Part shown: positions 35,111-43,515 of the stretch, one piece after another
How positions within the stretch are numbered: the stretch's first letter is position 1
Layout: each line of letters starts with the position of its first letter
From: Chloroflexota bacterium
GTDB taxonomy: Bacteria; Chloroflexota; Anaerolineae; UBA7937; B3-Chlor
Length of the DNA stretch: 64,000 nucleotides
NCBI GenBank assembly: GCA_030603665.1
Contig: JAUVXJ010000002.1
Coordinates: forward strand, 310,001 to 374,000
Direction: 5' to 3'
Translations under genes and position numbers: made by a program
The notes under the pieces: model-generated
What the model was told of the DNA's origin: nothing
Databases searched by the model: none
What the model saw: the letters and a program-made list of their open reading frames with translations, nothing else

Positions 35111-36451
35111 CTACTCGTTCCAGGCTAGACTGAAGCGCGGCGTGCTGCCCTCATAGCGAACCTCCGGATGCAATGACGGGTCCCCAGCTTCGGTGAGCCT
35201 ATCGGTCACTGCTGTCAACTCAGAGATTAGTTCCTCCGCAGGATAGCCTGGATAGAGCCCCAGCTCTCCCTGCAAGATCTCCAGGCGCAAGATGTCAAAC
35301 CATGCGCGATCCTTGGCTGTCTCGTCGCCGAACGTAGCAATCTGCTCTCCATAGATGTCGTGAAGCTCCCCTCGGGCCTCGTTCAGCTCCGCCGCGACGC
35401 CTATCACGTCCTCGGACCAGGCAGGCACCAGTTCGAGCCCGTATGCGCCCAAGGCTATCCTGTACTTGATGAGCAACCAATCCGCTCTTGCCTCCGCAAT
35501 GCCTATCCTGAGCACCATAGAGGATGCCGCGGCGAGTTCGTCGTCGTAGGCGGTACTCCGCGCCTTGTCCTCATTCACCAGAGCCTGGGTGACCTCTGTC
35601 GCCAATTCCTGCGGGATCGCTGCTCCGTTGGATGAGTTTTGCAAGAACTCTATGAGTTCCAGCACTGCTTCAACGCGTCTTTCCTCGTACGAAGCCACCA
35701 TAGCCGTCGTTGGCGCAGGGATATGGGCAAGGAAGTTCGCTGATGGTTGTTCCACATGCCCTTCGGGTTCGGTCTCCGTCCCCTCTGTCGAGTACAGTAT
35801 TTCCTCCTGGAGAGAGCGACTCTCAGCGGCCTTTTCCCGTTCCCCAAGCGCGGCGTATTCTACGGCGAGTCGATCAAGGATGCCCGCACGATGAGGATCC
35901 TTGACAAACGGACTATGGAGAGCCAAAGCGAAAGCTTGATCTAGATTGACCAGCGCTTCCGCCCGGCGGCCCACGGCGGCGAAACCTCCGCCGATCTCCA
36001 AGAAGGAGAGGGCTCTTGTGGAATCAGACAACGTCGGGCTCATCGTCGTTATCAGACTTGCTCGCTCGTAGCACATCTGAGCGCCCGCCTGGTCGCCCAC
36101 AGCAGCATAGCTCTCCTCAAGTAGAAGCAGATTCCCAACCTGCTCGCCGTGAGACAACTGAGTGCTGAAGAAGATGGTGACATGGGCTGTCTGCAACTCG
36201 CCTTCATCCAACGCCTTGTTCACCACATCCAGGTCGCCGGCGCCAGCCAGCGTCGCTAGTGCCAGAGTCGGCTCAACTCGGTCCGGCTGCAGCTGCCCAA
36301 CCGGTGCGCTGGGGTTCGAGGAACCAAAGAAGCGGAGATAGAGATAACCTGCGCCACTGATTATGCCAACAACCACCAAAAGGGCCAGGAGCAGGAGAAT
36401 GCCCCGTGACAACCAGGCCCTGCTCATGCTACCCCGACTAGTTTGCACCAT
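35111..36451 (-). CDS. Membrane-anchored TPR-like protein of unknown function
   Basis: A 446-residue protein with an N-terminal membrane span (about 14-42) and a largely helical exterior part. Residues about 100-225 contain TPR-like helix pairs (LEESYAAVGDQAGAQMCYERA, LEIGGGFAAVGRRAEALVNL start two of them). A second helical region (about 255-430) has no recognised family. TPR domains usually serve as protein-interaction scaffolds. The first ATG (36451) and the ATG at 36427 are both possible starts. It is first of a two-gene unit with the linker protein downstream. Confidence 0.6.
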   Translation of the reverse strand: MVQTSRGSMSRAWLSRGILLLLALLVVVGIISGAGYLYLRFFGSSNPSAPVGQLQPDRVEPTLALATLAGAGDLDVVNKALDEGELQTAHVTIFFSTQLSHGEQVGNLLLLEESYAAVGDQAGAQMCYERASLITTMSPTLSDSTRALSFLEIGGGFAAVGRRAEALVNLDQAFALALHSPFVKDPHRAGILDRLAVEYAALGEREKAAESRSLQEEILYSTEGTETEPEGHVEQPSANFLAHIPAPTTAMVASYEERRVEAVLELIEFLQNSSNGAAIPQELATEVTQALVNEDKARSTAYDDELAAASSMVLRIGIAEARADWLLIKYRIALGAYGLELVPAWSEDVIGVAAELNEARGELHDIYGEQIATFGDETAKDRAWFDILRLEILQGELGLYPGYPAEELISELTAVTDRLTEAGDPSLHPEVRYEGSTPRFSLAWNE

Positions 36452-36512
36452 TGTTCACATCCACTCCGGATATCCTGCAACGAGGCGCCCTCTGTACGCC
36501 TCGCATTGTTCA

Positions 36513-36541
36513 AGTATACCAGATCAAGAACCCTCTGTCTA
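36513..36541 (-). promoter_or_regulatory. Promoter of the TPR-like gene
   Basis: Minus strand: TAGACA (36541-36536), a 17-bp spacer, TATACT (36518-36513) with an extended TG before it. The remaining ~190 bp back to the PpiC gene show no gene. Confidence 0.6.
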
Positions 36542-36733
36542 GCATGTCCGAGAGACGGAGAGACTCACACGGCAAGCCACCGTTGGCCTCCTCAGCACGA
36601 CATCGCTGAGTAGAGGCACGGATCTGCATATCAACGCAGGGTCCGCTCTGAACACCGTGGAGGCCACCCCGAGCGCCCTGTCGATAGGCCACACCTCATC
36701 CCGGGCAAGCCCCACCCCACCCCACCCTGCGGA

Positions 36734-37633
36734 TCACTCAAGGAAGCGCTCTATCGCGGCGTCTTGCCTGCGATCCTGCAACCACTGCATGAACATCTGC
36801 TGCCTGAGGCTCTCGAACACCTCGACAGTCATCTCTCGATCTTCCCGGCCCAAGACCTGTATGATGTGGAATCCGAATTGAGACTCCACAATCTCACTAA
36901 CCGCTCCGACCTCCAGGCTGAAGGCGACTTCCTCGACCTCGGGAGGCATCACCCCCCGTGGGAAGAAACCTACGTCTCCTCCCCTCTCTCGCGAACTGAT
37001 GTCTTCGGAGTACTCCTTTGCCAGGTAGGCAAAATCCTCTCCGGCCTGGAGTCTGGCGAGTACCTCCTGGGCCCTTTCCCTGGTGGGCAGGAGGATGTGC
37101 CGGGCTTGAACCTGTTCCGCCACTGAGCTGATGGATGCGGTGACGGTGCTGTAGACAGCCTCGCTAAGCAGCTGGTTCAGCAGCATTTGCCGGAAGTCCT
37201 CGTACGCTGTGTCCATGGCCTGCAAGGACTGATTGAACTGCTCCTCGCCACCAGACTGCTCGATGATATCCAGGATACTGGCCTCCAGTTCGGATTCGGA
37301 GATATTGACGCCCATCTCCGCGGCGGCCTGCTGGATAAGTGTCTGATCTATCATCTGCTCCAGGACCTGGCGGCGCGCCTGAGCCAACCTCTCACGCCCT
37401 TCCTCGCTCTGGGGATCGAGACCTTCCTGCGCAAAGAAAGCCTCAACCTGTGCCACCTGTTTCTCATACTCCTCAGCGGTTATCGGTTCACCGTTGACCA
37501 AGGCGGCCAGCCCTTCGACCGGGCTGGGCGTCGCCGCTTCCGTCTCCACCGGAGTAGTCTGGCCTCCACACCCGGAAGCAAGACCAGTCAGTACCAATAG
37601 TGCTAGCGCCGCGGAGCAAATGGACTTGTGCAT
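36734..37633 (-). CDS. PpiC/SurA-type peptidyl-prolyl isomerase lipoprotein
   Basis: A 299-residue extracytoplasmic folding factor of the PrsA/SurA type. A lipoprotein signal ends in LASGC. A SurA-N-like helical domain follows (about 40-160, beginning LVNGEPITAEEYEKQVAQ), then a parvulin domain (about 175-265: QARHILLPT, YSEDISSRERGGDVGFFPRG, FGFHIIQV). Parvulins of this class help secreted proteins fold at the membrane, which suits the many exported proteins nearby. The ATG at 37633 has AGGAGG 7 nt upstream; the longer frame from 37702 would put 23 residues before the signal and overlaps the promoter. Confidence 0.88.
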   Translation of the reverse strand: MHKSICSAALALLVLTGLASGCGGQTTPVETEAATPSPVEGLAALVNGEPITAEEYEKQVAQVEAFFAQEGLDPQSEEGRERLAQARRQVLEQMIDQTLIQQAAAEMGVNISESELEASILDIIEQSGGEEQFNQSLQAMDTAYEDFRQMLLNQLLSEAVYSTVTASISSVAEQVQARHILLPTRERAQEVLARLQAGEDFAYLAKEYSEDISSRERGGDVGFFPRGVMPPEVEEVAFSLEVGAVSEIVESQFGFHIIQVLGREDREMTVEVFESLRQQMFMQWLQDRRQDAAIERFLE

Positions 37634-37673
37634 TCTGCCGCCTCCTTCCCACCAGATCGCGCTCCAAAGACCC

Positions 37674-37702
37674 ATTATCACATGTAAACAGGTATTGTGC
37701 AA
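37674..37702 (-). promoter_or_regulatory. Promoter of the PpiC lipoprotein gene
   Basis: Minus strand: TTGCAC (37702-37697), a 17-bp spacer, GATAAT (37679-37674), 41 bp before the ATG. Confidence 0.62.
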
Positions 37703-37861
37703 CCGAGGTAGAGAGAGGACGTCGAAGTGCGATAGGGAGCGGAGCTATAGTCTGAATCGACACCCGTCCCGGCCGTAACCAAGAGGCACCCACCAGCGAT
37801 CGAGGGGATTCCCGCCCTTGCCGGACTCGGGCAGGAGGTCCACCCTCCGCACTCTCAGCGT

Positions 37862-37891
37862 TTGACAAGCCTGGAGCCGCCAGGTTATAAT
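37862..37891 (+). promoter_or_regulatory. Near-consensus promoter upstream of a candidate structured RNA
   Basis: TTGACA (37862-37867), an 18-bp spacer, TATAAT (37886-37891). Both boxes are perfect, making this the best promoter in the window, yet no convincing protein gene starts within 250 bp. The predicted transcript starts near 37898. Confidence 0.7.
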
Positions 37892-37897
37892 GTTAGG

Positions 37898-38055
37898 ATG
37901 TGCGACCCGAAAGAACCTAACCCGTCCGTCTGGTGGACGGCCCTGGGCTCTCTCAGTGGCGGGTCAAGGGGGATGCTCCAAACAGCCTCGGATGGCTGGA
38001 CTGGGATGGCCAGAGCACAGCCTGTGGACTGGGAGATTGGTAAGCTAGATTACAT
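37898..38055 (+). ncRNA. Candidate structured RNA / leader (two consecutive three-way junctions)
   Basis: Pairing by eye gives a first domain with closing stem GACCCG/CGGGTC (37904-37909 with 37960-37965) around hairpins CCGTCC/GGACGG (37922-37927 with 37935-37940) and CTGGG/CTCAG (37943-37947 with 37952-37956). A second domain has TGCTC/GAGCA (37974-37978 with 38013-38017) around CAGCC/GGCTG (37983-37987 with 37994-37998) and CTGG/CCAG (38001-38004 with 38010-38013, one base shared with the closing stem). It matches no riboswitch motif I could recall (checked glycine, c-di-GMP, TPP, M-box, hammerhead). It could be a cis-acting leader of the glycosidase gene or a free small RNA. Confidence 0.35.
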
Positions 38056-38085
38056 TTGCTGAGCGGGAGTCGTTTATGATAGAAT
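38056..38085 (+). promoter_or_regulatory. Second promoter, proximal to the GH18-like/GH-A gene
   Basis: TTGCTG (38056-38061), an 18-bp spacer, TAGAAT (38080-38085), 75 bp before the ATG. With the upstream promoter it would give two transcripts, only one carrying the structured region. Confidence 0.5.
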
Positions 38086-38160
38086 ACGCTCCAATCGACC
38101 TGTGATCACTAGGGCTGTTGCATCACATCCCATCGTGGCTGAAAGGAGTTGGTGAGTTTC

Positions 38161-41076
38161 ATGGAACAAGGGATGAATCCCGCGTTTCTGAGGAGCTTGG
38201 AGACCCTGGTAGAAGGTAAGTGGGCCGGACGCATCGTGGCCTTTGTCATGATCCCGGCCCTTCTTATGGCGAGTCTTCTTCTGCCGCCCATAGCTCTTCC
38301 GGAACGCCTGCTCTCCGCCGGATACACAACCATTACCAAGGCCGGTGGCTCTGTTCTGGACCCGGATGGCACGCAGCTGACTGTACCGCCCGAATCGGTA
38401 TCGGGCAGCGTGCAAGTCCAGTTTGTCTCCATTCCCAGGTCCGACTTCCTGGCTGGAACCAGCGGAGATGCCAACATCGCTAGGGCGATACCAAGCAGTC
38501 TGGAGATGAAAAGCCCACTGTACACGTTCTCCGTCAGAGGAGAGATGCCAAAGCAGGTGACTCTCTCCATACCCATTCCCAACGATGCTGAACCGCTCAC
38601 TACCCTGGACTTCTACGCCTGGACAGGGCGCGAATGGCAATGGATTCCCAAAGTGGTCTACCTGGAGGACGACCTTCTGGAGACAAACCTCTCTGTCATT
38701 CCGCAGGCAGTTGCGGTGATGCAGACCATGCCTCTCGTACCTTCCGTTTCTGCTCCCCTCCCGGCCGGACAGTCCTTGCCGGTGGAAGCGAGGGATATCC
38801 TGGTCGAGGTCGAGGCTGAGTCGCTCCCAGTCCAGAGCGATGGGATCGATGGTAGCAGCACGGTCTTCGCCGCAAGCGGCCTCTTGGAGCAGCCGGGGGA
38901 AGGCACGTCATATATCGTCCTCCCCACATTGCGCAACGAGATGGATGGTACCGTCCGCAGCGATCTGGTCAACAATATTCTGGTCAGCGAAGATCTCCGG
39001 AGTAAGCATGTCGACGATATCGTCAACCTCGTTGTCCAGAACATGTATCCGGGTATCAACCTTGACTATCGTGGAATGGACCCAGGGCTGAGGGACCAGT
39101 TCTCAACTTTCGTGAATGAACTGGCCGCCGAACTGCACGCTAACCACAAGATCCTGGCGGTCACGGTTGAGACCCCGACCCAGATCGCTGAAGATCGTTG
39201 GGACACTGGACCCTACGACTGGCAGGCCATTGGCCGCGCAGCTGACACACTGAAGGTTCCAGGGCTCTTGCGCCCCGATGCCTACCGGCCTGGCGGTCAG
39301 ATGGAAGCGCTACTGGACTACGCGGTGAACAACGTCGACAGATACAAGATACAGGTCATCCTGCCCGGCTATAGCACCGACTGGGTGGGGGACACCGTGA
39401 CCCAGAGAACGTACGCAGAGACCCTGCAGTTGCTCAGTGGGGACCCAGTCCTGCCCGAAGGTAGGGATACCTTCGCTCCTGGCGAACAGATCACGGTGCA
39501 GCTTGCGGGAGGCCCATCGTCCGTCAGCTTCGACCAGCAGACGCAATACTACTGGTTCACGTATGCGGACGACAGAGGCGAGCACACTGTTTATCTAGAG
39601 AACGCCACCAGCCTGGCTCACAAGCTGGACCTGGTGAGCAGCTACAATCTCAAGGGAGTAAGCGTCGATGGTTTGCTGCTGGAGGGTAGCGACCAGCAGA
39701 TGTGGGACGTCCTTCAGAATTACCTGAATTCGGTGACGCCTGACGCTGATACGCAGTTCGCAGTAGTCTGGACGGTGGAGAGTGCCGTTGGTGCGAGCCT
39801 CACACAAGAGGTGGGTTCCCTGTCCGAACCGGTCTTCGCGTGGACAGCGCCCCTCGAGGGAGGCGAGTACTCCATCTCTGCCGCTATCTCGGACGACGGC
39901 GGCGCGACGGCGAGCACCCAGGGCGGCAGCGTGTCGTTCACCGTCTCAGAACCCACACCGACGCCCGCGCCAACGCCCACGCCATCTCCGACCCCCACGC
40001 CTAGATCGACGGGCGGGACAACAACCCCCGCACCCGCCCCAGCACCTCCTTCGGCGCCTCCTCCTCCGGGTACAGGCTTCAGCTACGGGGCACAGCTAGC
40101 CCGGGTGAGTCCCAGCACTTTGGGGCACATGAACAATCTTGGATTCACATGGATCAAACTCCAGATTCGATGGGAATATGAATCGGAATCGGGCGCCTTC
40201 GACTTCGCAAGCCTGGACGGTGCGGTATCGATGGCCAATGGAGCGGGCAAGAAGCTGCTCTTCTCCGTGGTTACAACCCCCAAGTGGGCTCGGGCCAGAA
40301 CGGAGGGACACGGTCCTCCCGATGACCCCAACACCTACGGCAACTTCGTTGCCACCATCTCCCAGCGCTACTGCGGCAAGGTGTATGCCATCGAGGTGTG
40401 GAACGAGCAGAACCTGCTCACAGAGTGGAACACCGGTAGAGGAATAAATGCTAAGGAGTACATGGACCTGCTGAAGATAGCTTACCAGCGCATCAAAGCA
40501 GCGTGTCCGGGCATGATCGTAGTGTCAGGGGCGCCCACTCCCACCGGGCTGAGCGATGGTGTCACGGCCATTGACGATGCGGAGTACCTGCGCAGGATGT
40601 ACAACAACGGGTTGAAGAACTACTGCGACGCGGTGGGCGTGCACCCCAGCGGGTTTGACAAGGCAGCCAATGATACCTCCGCAGCGTGTCGCGCTAGTGG
40701 CGGCACACGTTGCCACCGCTCCTGGTTCTTTTCTAGCACAATCCAAACTTACCACGACGTGATGGTGCAGAACGGAGATGGCAACAAGAAACTGTGGGCC
40801 ACTGAGTTCGGCTGGGCAACCATAGAGAACATGGCGGATGCTCCCAACCCTGGCTATGATTACGCAGCCGTTAATACAGAGGCGAGTCAGGCTGAGAATC
40901 TGGTCAAGGCCATGCAGATCGCCAAGGCGAGCGGCTATATGGGCGTGATGTTCGTCTGGCAGCTTGATTTCGCCCCTGAGGTGGGCGCCTGGTGGGAGGG
41001 GTCGAAGTTCGGCTTGCTCAGGGCGGATGGCAGTCCCAGACCGGCATATCAAGCCCTCGCCAGCATGCCCAAATAG
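38161..41076 (+). CDS. Exported GH18-like / clan GH-A glycosidase fusion
   Basis: A 971-residue membrane-anchored protein. A span at about 23-43 is followed by a beta domain (about 58-190, AGGSVLDPDGTQLTVPPES). A GH18-like barrel (about 245-530) has its catalytic motif as GINLDYRG, where the acid Glu is replaced by Arg (R304). A beta region and a Thr-Pro linker (about 600-635) lead to a clan GH-A barrel (about 640-971) with acid/base E749 (VWNEQN) and nucleophile E882 (TEFGW), resembling GH39-like enzymes. The first barrel probably binds glycan without cleaving it and the second should be active. AGGAG lies 12 nt before the ATG; GTG 38152 is possible. A terminator follows. Confidence 0.72.
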   Translation: MEQGMNPAFLRSLETLVEGKWAGRIVAFVMIPALLMASLLLPPIALPERLLSAGYTTITKAGGSVLDPDGTQLTVPPESVSGSVQVQFVSIPRSDFLAGTSGDANIARAIPSSLEMKSPLYTFSVRGEMPKQVTLSIPIPNDAEPLTTLDFYAWTGREWQWIPKVVYLEDDLLETNLSVIPQAVAVMQTMPLVPSVSAPLPAGQSLPVEARDILVEVEAESLPVQSDGIDGSSTVFAASGLLEQPGEGTSYIVLPTLRNEMDGTVRSDLVNNILVSEDLRSKHVDDIVNLVVQNMYPGINLDYRGMDPGLRDQFSTFVNELAAELHANHKILAVTVETPTQIAEDRWDTGPYDWQAIGRAADTLKVPGLLRPDAYRPGGQMEALLDYAVNNVDRYKIQVILPGYSTDWVGDTVTQRTYAETLQLLSGDPVLPEGRDTFAPGEQITVQLAGGPSSVSFDQQTQYYWFTYADDRGEHTVYLENATSLAHKLDLVSSYNLKGVSVDGLLLEGSDQQMWDVLQNYLNSVTPDADTQFAVVWTVESAVGASLTQEVGSLSEPVFAWTAPLEGGEYSISAAISDDGGATASTQGGSVSFTVSEPTPTPAPTPTPSPTPTPRSTGGTTTPAPAPAPPSAPPPPGTGFSYGAQLARVSPSTLGHMNNLGFTWIKLQIRWEYESESGAFDFASLDGAVSMANGAGKKLLFSVVTTPKWARARTEGHGPPDDPNTYGNFVATISQRYCGKVYAIEVWNEQNLLTEWNTGRGINAKEYMDLLKIAYQRIKAACPGMIVVSGAPTPTGLSDGVTAIDDAEYLRRMYNNGLKNYCDAVGVHPSGFDKAANDTSAACRASGGTRCHRSWFFSSTIQTYHDVMVQNGDGNKKLWATEFGWATIENMADAPNPGYDYAAVNTEASQAENLVKAMQIAKASGYMGVMFVWQLDFAPEVGAWWEGSKFGLLRADGSPRPAYQALASMPK

Positions 41077-41103
41077 CGGACACGTTGTGACACTGCCAAA
41101 CTA

Positions 41104-41138
41104 GGAGCATGGGCTCCTTCTGCCCATGCTCCGTTTTT
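41104..41138 (+). terminator. Rho-independent terminator after the GH18/GH-A gene
   Basis: An 11-bp perfect stem (GGAGCATGGGC / GCCCATGCTCC, 41104-41114 with 41122-41132), a 7-nt loop, then GTTTTT. It separates the two glycosidase genes. Confidence 0.9.
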
Positions 41139-41217
41139 CTGCTTCTGACAGCACGCGTCATTGGAGTCAGATGCGCCGCAGCTAGCAAGGATAGAAACGC
41201 AAGGAGGGAACTGCCTC

Positions 41218-42573
41218 TTGAACGCAACGCCGGCACAAAGACTTTCTGTCAGCCGAGCAGGCTGTGCAGCCCTGGCCATCGTGGTCGTGCTAATCTGCGC
41301 GTTGGCCGGTGGGTTCGTGTTCGCAAGCATGATCGGGCTGCTGCCGTCCTCAGTAACGCCGGAGGCCACGCCGACTGCTCTTCCTAGCGCAACGCCCGAA
41401 GCGACATCTGAGGCATCCACGCCGACGGTTCCTCGGTCATCACCGACTGCACCCGTGAATGTCGAGACGCCTCCGGTGGACACTCCAGTCGCACCAGCTG
41501 GGGCTACTCCGTCGCCCTCGTCACCAGGGACCGGCTTCGACTATGGCATCCAGGTTCACCTCTTCCATCTGGACGCGGGATACGTGTCCCAGCTGGTGAA
41601 CAACATGCAGTTCAGATGGATCAAGCACCAGATAGAGTGGAAGGAATTCGAGCCCACCAAGGGGCAGTATCTGTGGGATCCCATCGACGGCGTGGTAGAT
41701 GCGGCTCACAACGCAGGCCTCAACCTGCTGCTCAGCGTGGTGAAGGCACCGGACTGGGCCAGAGGCGGGCAGACAGCAGAAGACGGACCGCCTGTCAATC
41801 ATGAGGACTACGGCGACTTCGTGGCAGCCTTGGCCCAGAGGTACTGTGGGGAAGTACAGGCCTTCGAGATCTGGAACGAACAGAATCTGAGACGGGAGTG
41901 GAATACGGGGCGACCGTTGAGCGCCGCGGAGTACGTAGACCTGCTACGTGTGGCGCATGATCGCATCAAGGCAGAGTGCCCTACCGCCATCGTTGTCTCG
42001 GGTGGTCCCACTCCAGTGGGCTACACGAGCGCTACAGCAATAGATGATTTCGAGTACCTCAGGCAGATGTACGAGGCGGGACTGGGCAGGTACTGCGACG
42101 CGGTTGGCGTGCATCCCAGTGGATTCAACAACCCTCCCGACTGGCACTACCCACCTGCGTACAGTGAGGCTGGCGATTCGGAGTCGTTCAGAGGCAATCG
42201 CCAGTTCTACTTCCTGAACACCATCGAGGGCTACCACGATATCATGATGCAGTTCGGTGACACAGAGCGCAAACTGTGGGCCACCGAGTTCGGGTGGGCA
42301 TGCATCGAAAACCTGACCGAGAGACCGTCTGAGGGCTACGAGTACGCAGCGGACAACACGGATATGGAACAGGCAGAGTACCTGGTGACTGCCCTTCAGA
42401 TCGCCCGGAACAAGGGCTACATGGGCGTGATGTTTGTGTGGAACCTCAATTTCGCACCCGCTGGGGGAGCAACTGACGAGCGCGCCGCGTTCGGCATCCT
42501 GCTCGATGATTGGTCGGAACGACCTGCCTATCAGACTCTGGCCGCAGCGAGGGCAACGGGAGAGCTCCCATAG
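41218..42573 (+). CDS. Membrane-anchored clan GH-A glycosidase
   Basis: A 451-residue protein: a membrane anchor (about 17-43), a Thr/Pro/Ala-rich linker (about 45-105), and one GH-A barrel (about 110-445). The acid/base is E221 (IWNEQN) and the nucleophile E357 (TEFGW). The barrel closely matches the C-terminal barrel of the preceding gene (DAVGVHPSGF, KLWATEFGW and GYMGVMFVW occur in both), so the two are paralogues. GH39-like exo-glycosidase action on a surface or external glycan is the likely role. The TTG at 41218 has AAGGAGG 10 nt upstream; TTG 41161 lacks one. Confidence 0.78.
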   Translation: MNATPAQRLSVSRAGCAALAIVVVLICALAGGFVFASMIGLLPSSVTPEATPTALPSATPEATSEASTPTVPRSSPTAPVNVETPPVDTPVAPAGATPSPSSPGTGFDYGIQVHLFHLDAGYVSQLVNNMQFRWIKHQIEWKEFEPTKGQYLWDPIDGVVDAAHNAGLNLLLSVVKAPDWARGGQTAEDGPPVNHEDYGDFVAALAQRYCGEVQAFEIWNEQNLRREWNTGRPLSAAEYVDLLRVAHDRIKAECPTAIVVSGGPTPVGYTSATAIDDFEYLRQMYEAGLGRYCDAVGVHPSGFNNPPDWHYPPAYSEAGDSESFRGNRQFYFLNTIEGYHDIMMQFGDTERKLWATEFGWACIENLTERPSEGYEYAADNTDMEQAEYLVTALQIARNKGYMGVMFVWNLNFAPAGGATDERAAFGILLDDWSERPAYQTLAAARATGELP

Positions 42574-42583
42574 CAGAGCGGGT

Positions 42584-43258
42584 CTACTGCACCCGCTCCC
42601 AATCGACGCCCTGACTACAGCTGGGGTCGTAGTACACGTCCACTGCGGGGCTGACGGGCTGTCCGTCGTTGTCTAAGATCACCAAGTGAAACAGGCCAGC
42701 CTCGGAACCCATGGTGAACTCGTACTTCCCCGCCTGCGGTGGCCCCTCGGATTGCTTGCTGCCGGTCCAACCAAAGTCGTTGTAGAGCCGCAAGTTTGCC
42801 CAGGCCAGACCGTTGCCGCCTGCGTCATACACCGAGCCCCCTATGATGCCCCCCTTGTTGCAGTCCTGCTCGTCTCGGGTAACGCGGTACTGATAGGACC
42901 CAGAGGGCGGGACTGGTCCCGGACCGGTGCTCGTCTCAGTCGCAGTGGGAGAAACACTGGGCGTCGGCGACGGTGGTGGAGTCGGAGTGGACGGCGGCAC
43001 GGGCGTAGCCGTTGGGACAACAGGTGTGGATAGCTCAGAACCCGGAGAATGAGTCTCCGCGGGGGTGTCTGTAGGGACAGGGCTCGAGCCCCCGGGTACG
43101 GTCCCTGTCGCCTCCATCGGGGTTCCACTTTCTATCGCTACCCCTGGCGATTCTCTACCGCTGGTCAAAGCAGAAAAAGCCGCGAAAGCACCCACACACA
43201 TCACGAGCAGCACGAAGAAGAATGCCATTGCGGAGCCTCTGCTTTGCATGGAAGTCAC
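42584..43258 (-). CDS. Membrane-anchored Thr-Pro linker protein with C-terminal beta domain (second)
   Basis: A 224-residue protein of unknown function with a span (about 10-32), a Ser/Thr/Pro linker (about 45-120), and a C-terminal domain with CNKGGIIGGSVYDAGGNGLAW and a late Cys. The layout and the G-x-VYDA-x-G core match the protein at 34.3-35.1 kb. The N-terminal start may be GTG 43258 or ATG 43249; neither has a strong Shine-Dalgarno. It is convergent with the GH-A glycosidase (10-bp gap). Confidence 0.62.
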   Translation of the reverse strand: MTSMQSRGSAMAFFFVLLVMCVGAFAAFSALTSGRESPGVAIESGTPMEATGTVPGGSSPVPTDTPAETHSPGSELSTPVVPTATPVPPSTPTPPPSPTPSVSPTATETSTGPGPVPPSGSYQYRVTRDEQDCNKGGIIGGSVYDAGGNGLAWANLRLYNDFGWTGSKQSEGPPQAGKYEFTMGSEAGLFHLVILDNDGQPVSPAVDVYYDPSCSQGVDWERVQ

Positions 43259-43321
43259 TCATCCGTCTCGCGATCCTTGAGATTGGCAGGCGGCGTCTGC
43301 CTGCCCATCGCGAGCGACGTT

Positions 43322-43350
43322 ATCATACTCTGCCGAGTCCAGAAAGGCAA
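43322..43350 (-). promoter_or_regulatory. Promoter of the second linker-protein gene
   Basis: Minus strand: TTGCCT (43350-43345), a 17-bp spacer, TATGAT (43327-43322), about 65 bp before the start. It is back to back with the tRNA promoter. Confidence 0.6.
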
Positions 43351-43363
43351 ACAGACTGGTCAG

Positions 43364-43392
43364 TTGCGCTTTGCAGGGTGAGGTGTTATGAT
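43364..43392 (+). promoter_or_regulatory. Promoter of tRNA-Val and probably the histidine kinase
   Basis: TTGCGC (43364-43369), a 17-bp spacer, TATGAT (43387-43392), 11 bp before the mature tRNA 5' end. Confidence 0.65.
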
Positions 43393-43403
43393 CTCCTGCG
43401 ATC

Positions 43404-43477
43404 GGGCGAGTAGCTCAGCTGGTCAGAGCGCGCGGTTCACATCCGCGAGGTCGTAGGTTCGAGTCCTATCTCGCCCA
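43404..43477 (+). tRNA. tRNA-Val (anticodon CAC)
   Basis: A 74-nt cloverleaf: acceptor GGGCGAG/CTCGCCC, D stem GCTC/GAGC, anticodon stem CGCGG/CCGCG around loop TTCACAT (anticodon CAC), T arm GTAGG-TTCGAGT-CCTAT, discriminator A. All stems pair fully. The 3' CCA is not encoded. It reads GTG codons. No terminator is visible before the histidine kinase gene 38 bp downstream. Confidence 0.97.
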
Positions 43478-43515
43478 CTGTCTTTGTCCACTTGGCTTGT
43501 GTGGGTGACGCAGCT

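Noticed and set aside
37862-38062. Small open frame of 66 codons on the plus strand
   Set aside because: Its first codons overlap the promoter boxes, it has no Shine-Dalgarno and no family resemblance. The region fits a structured RNA better.
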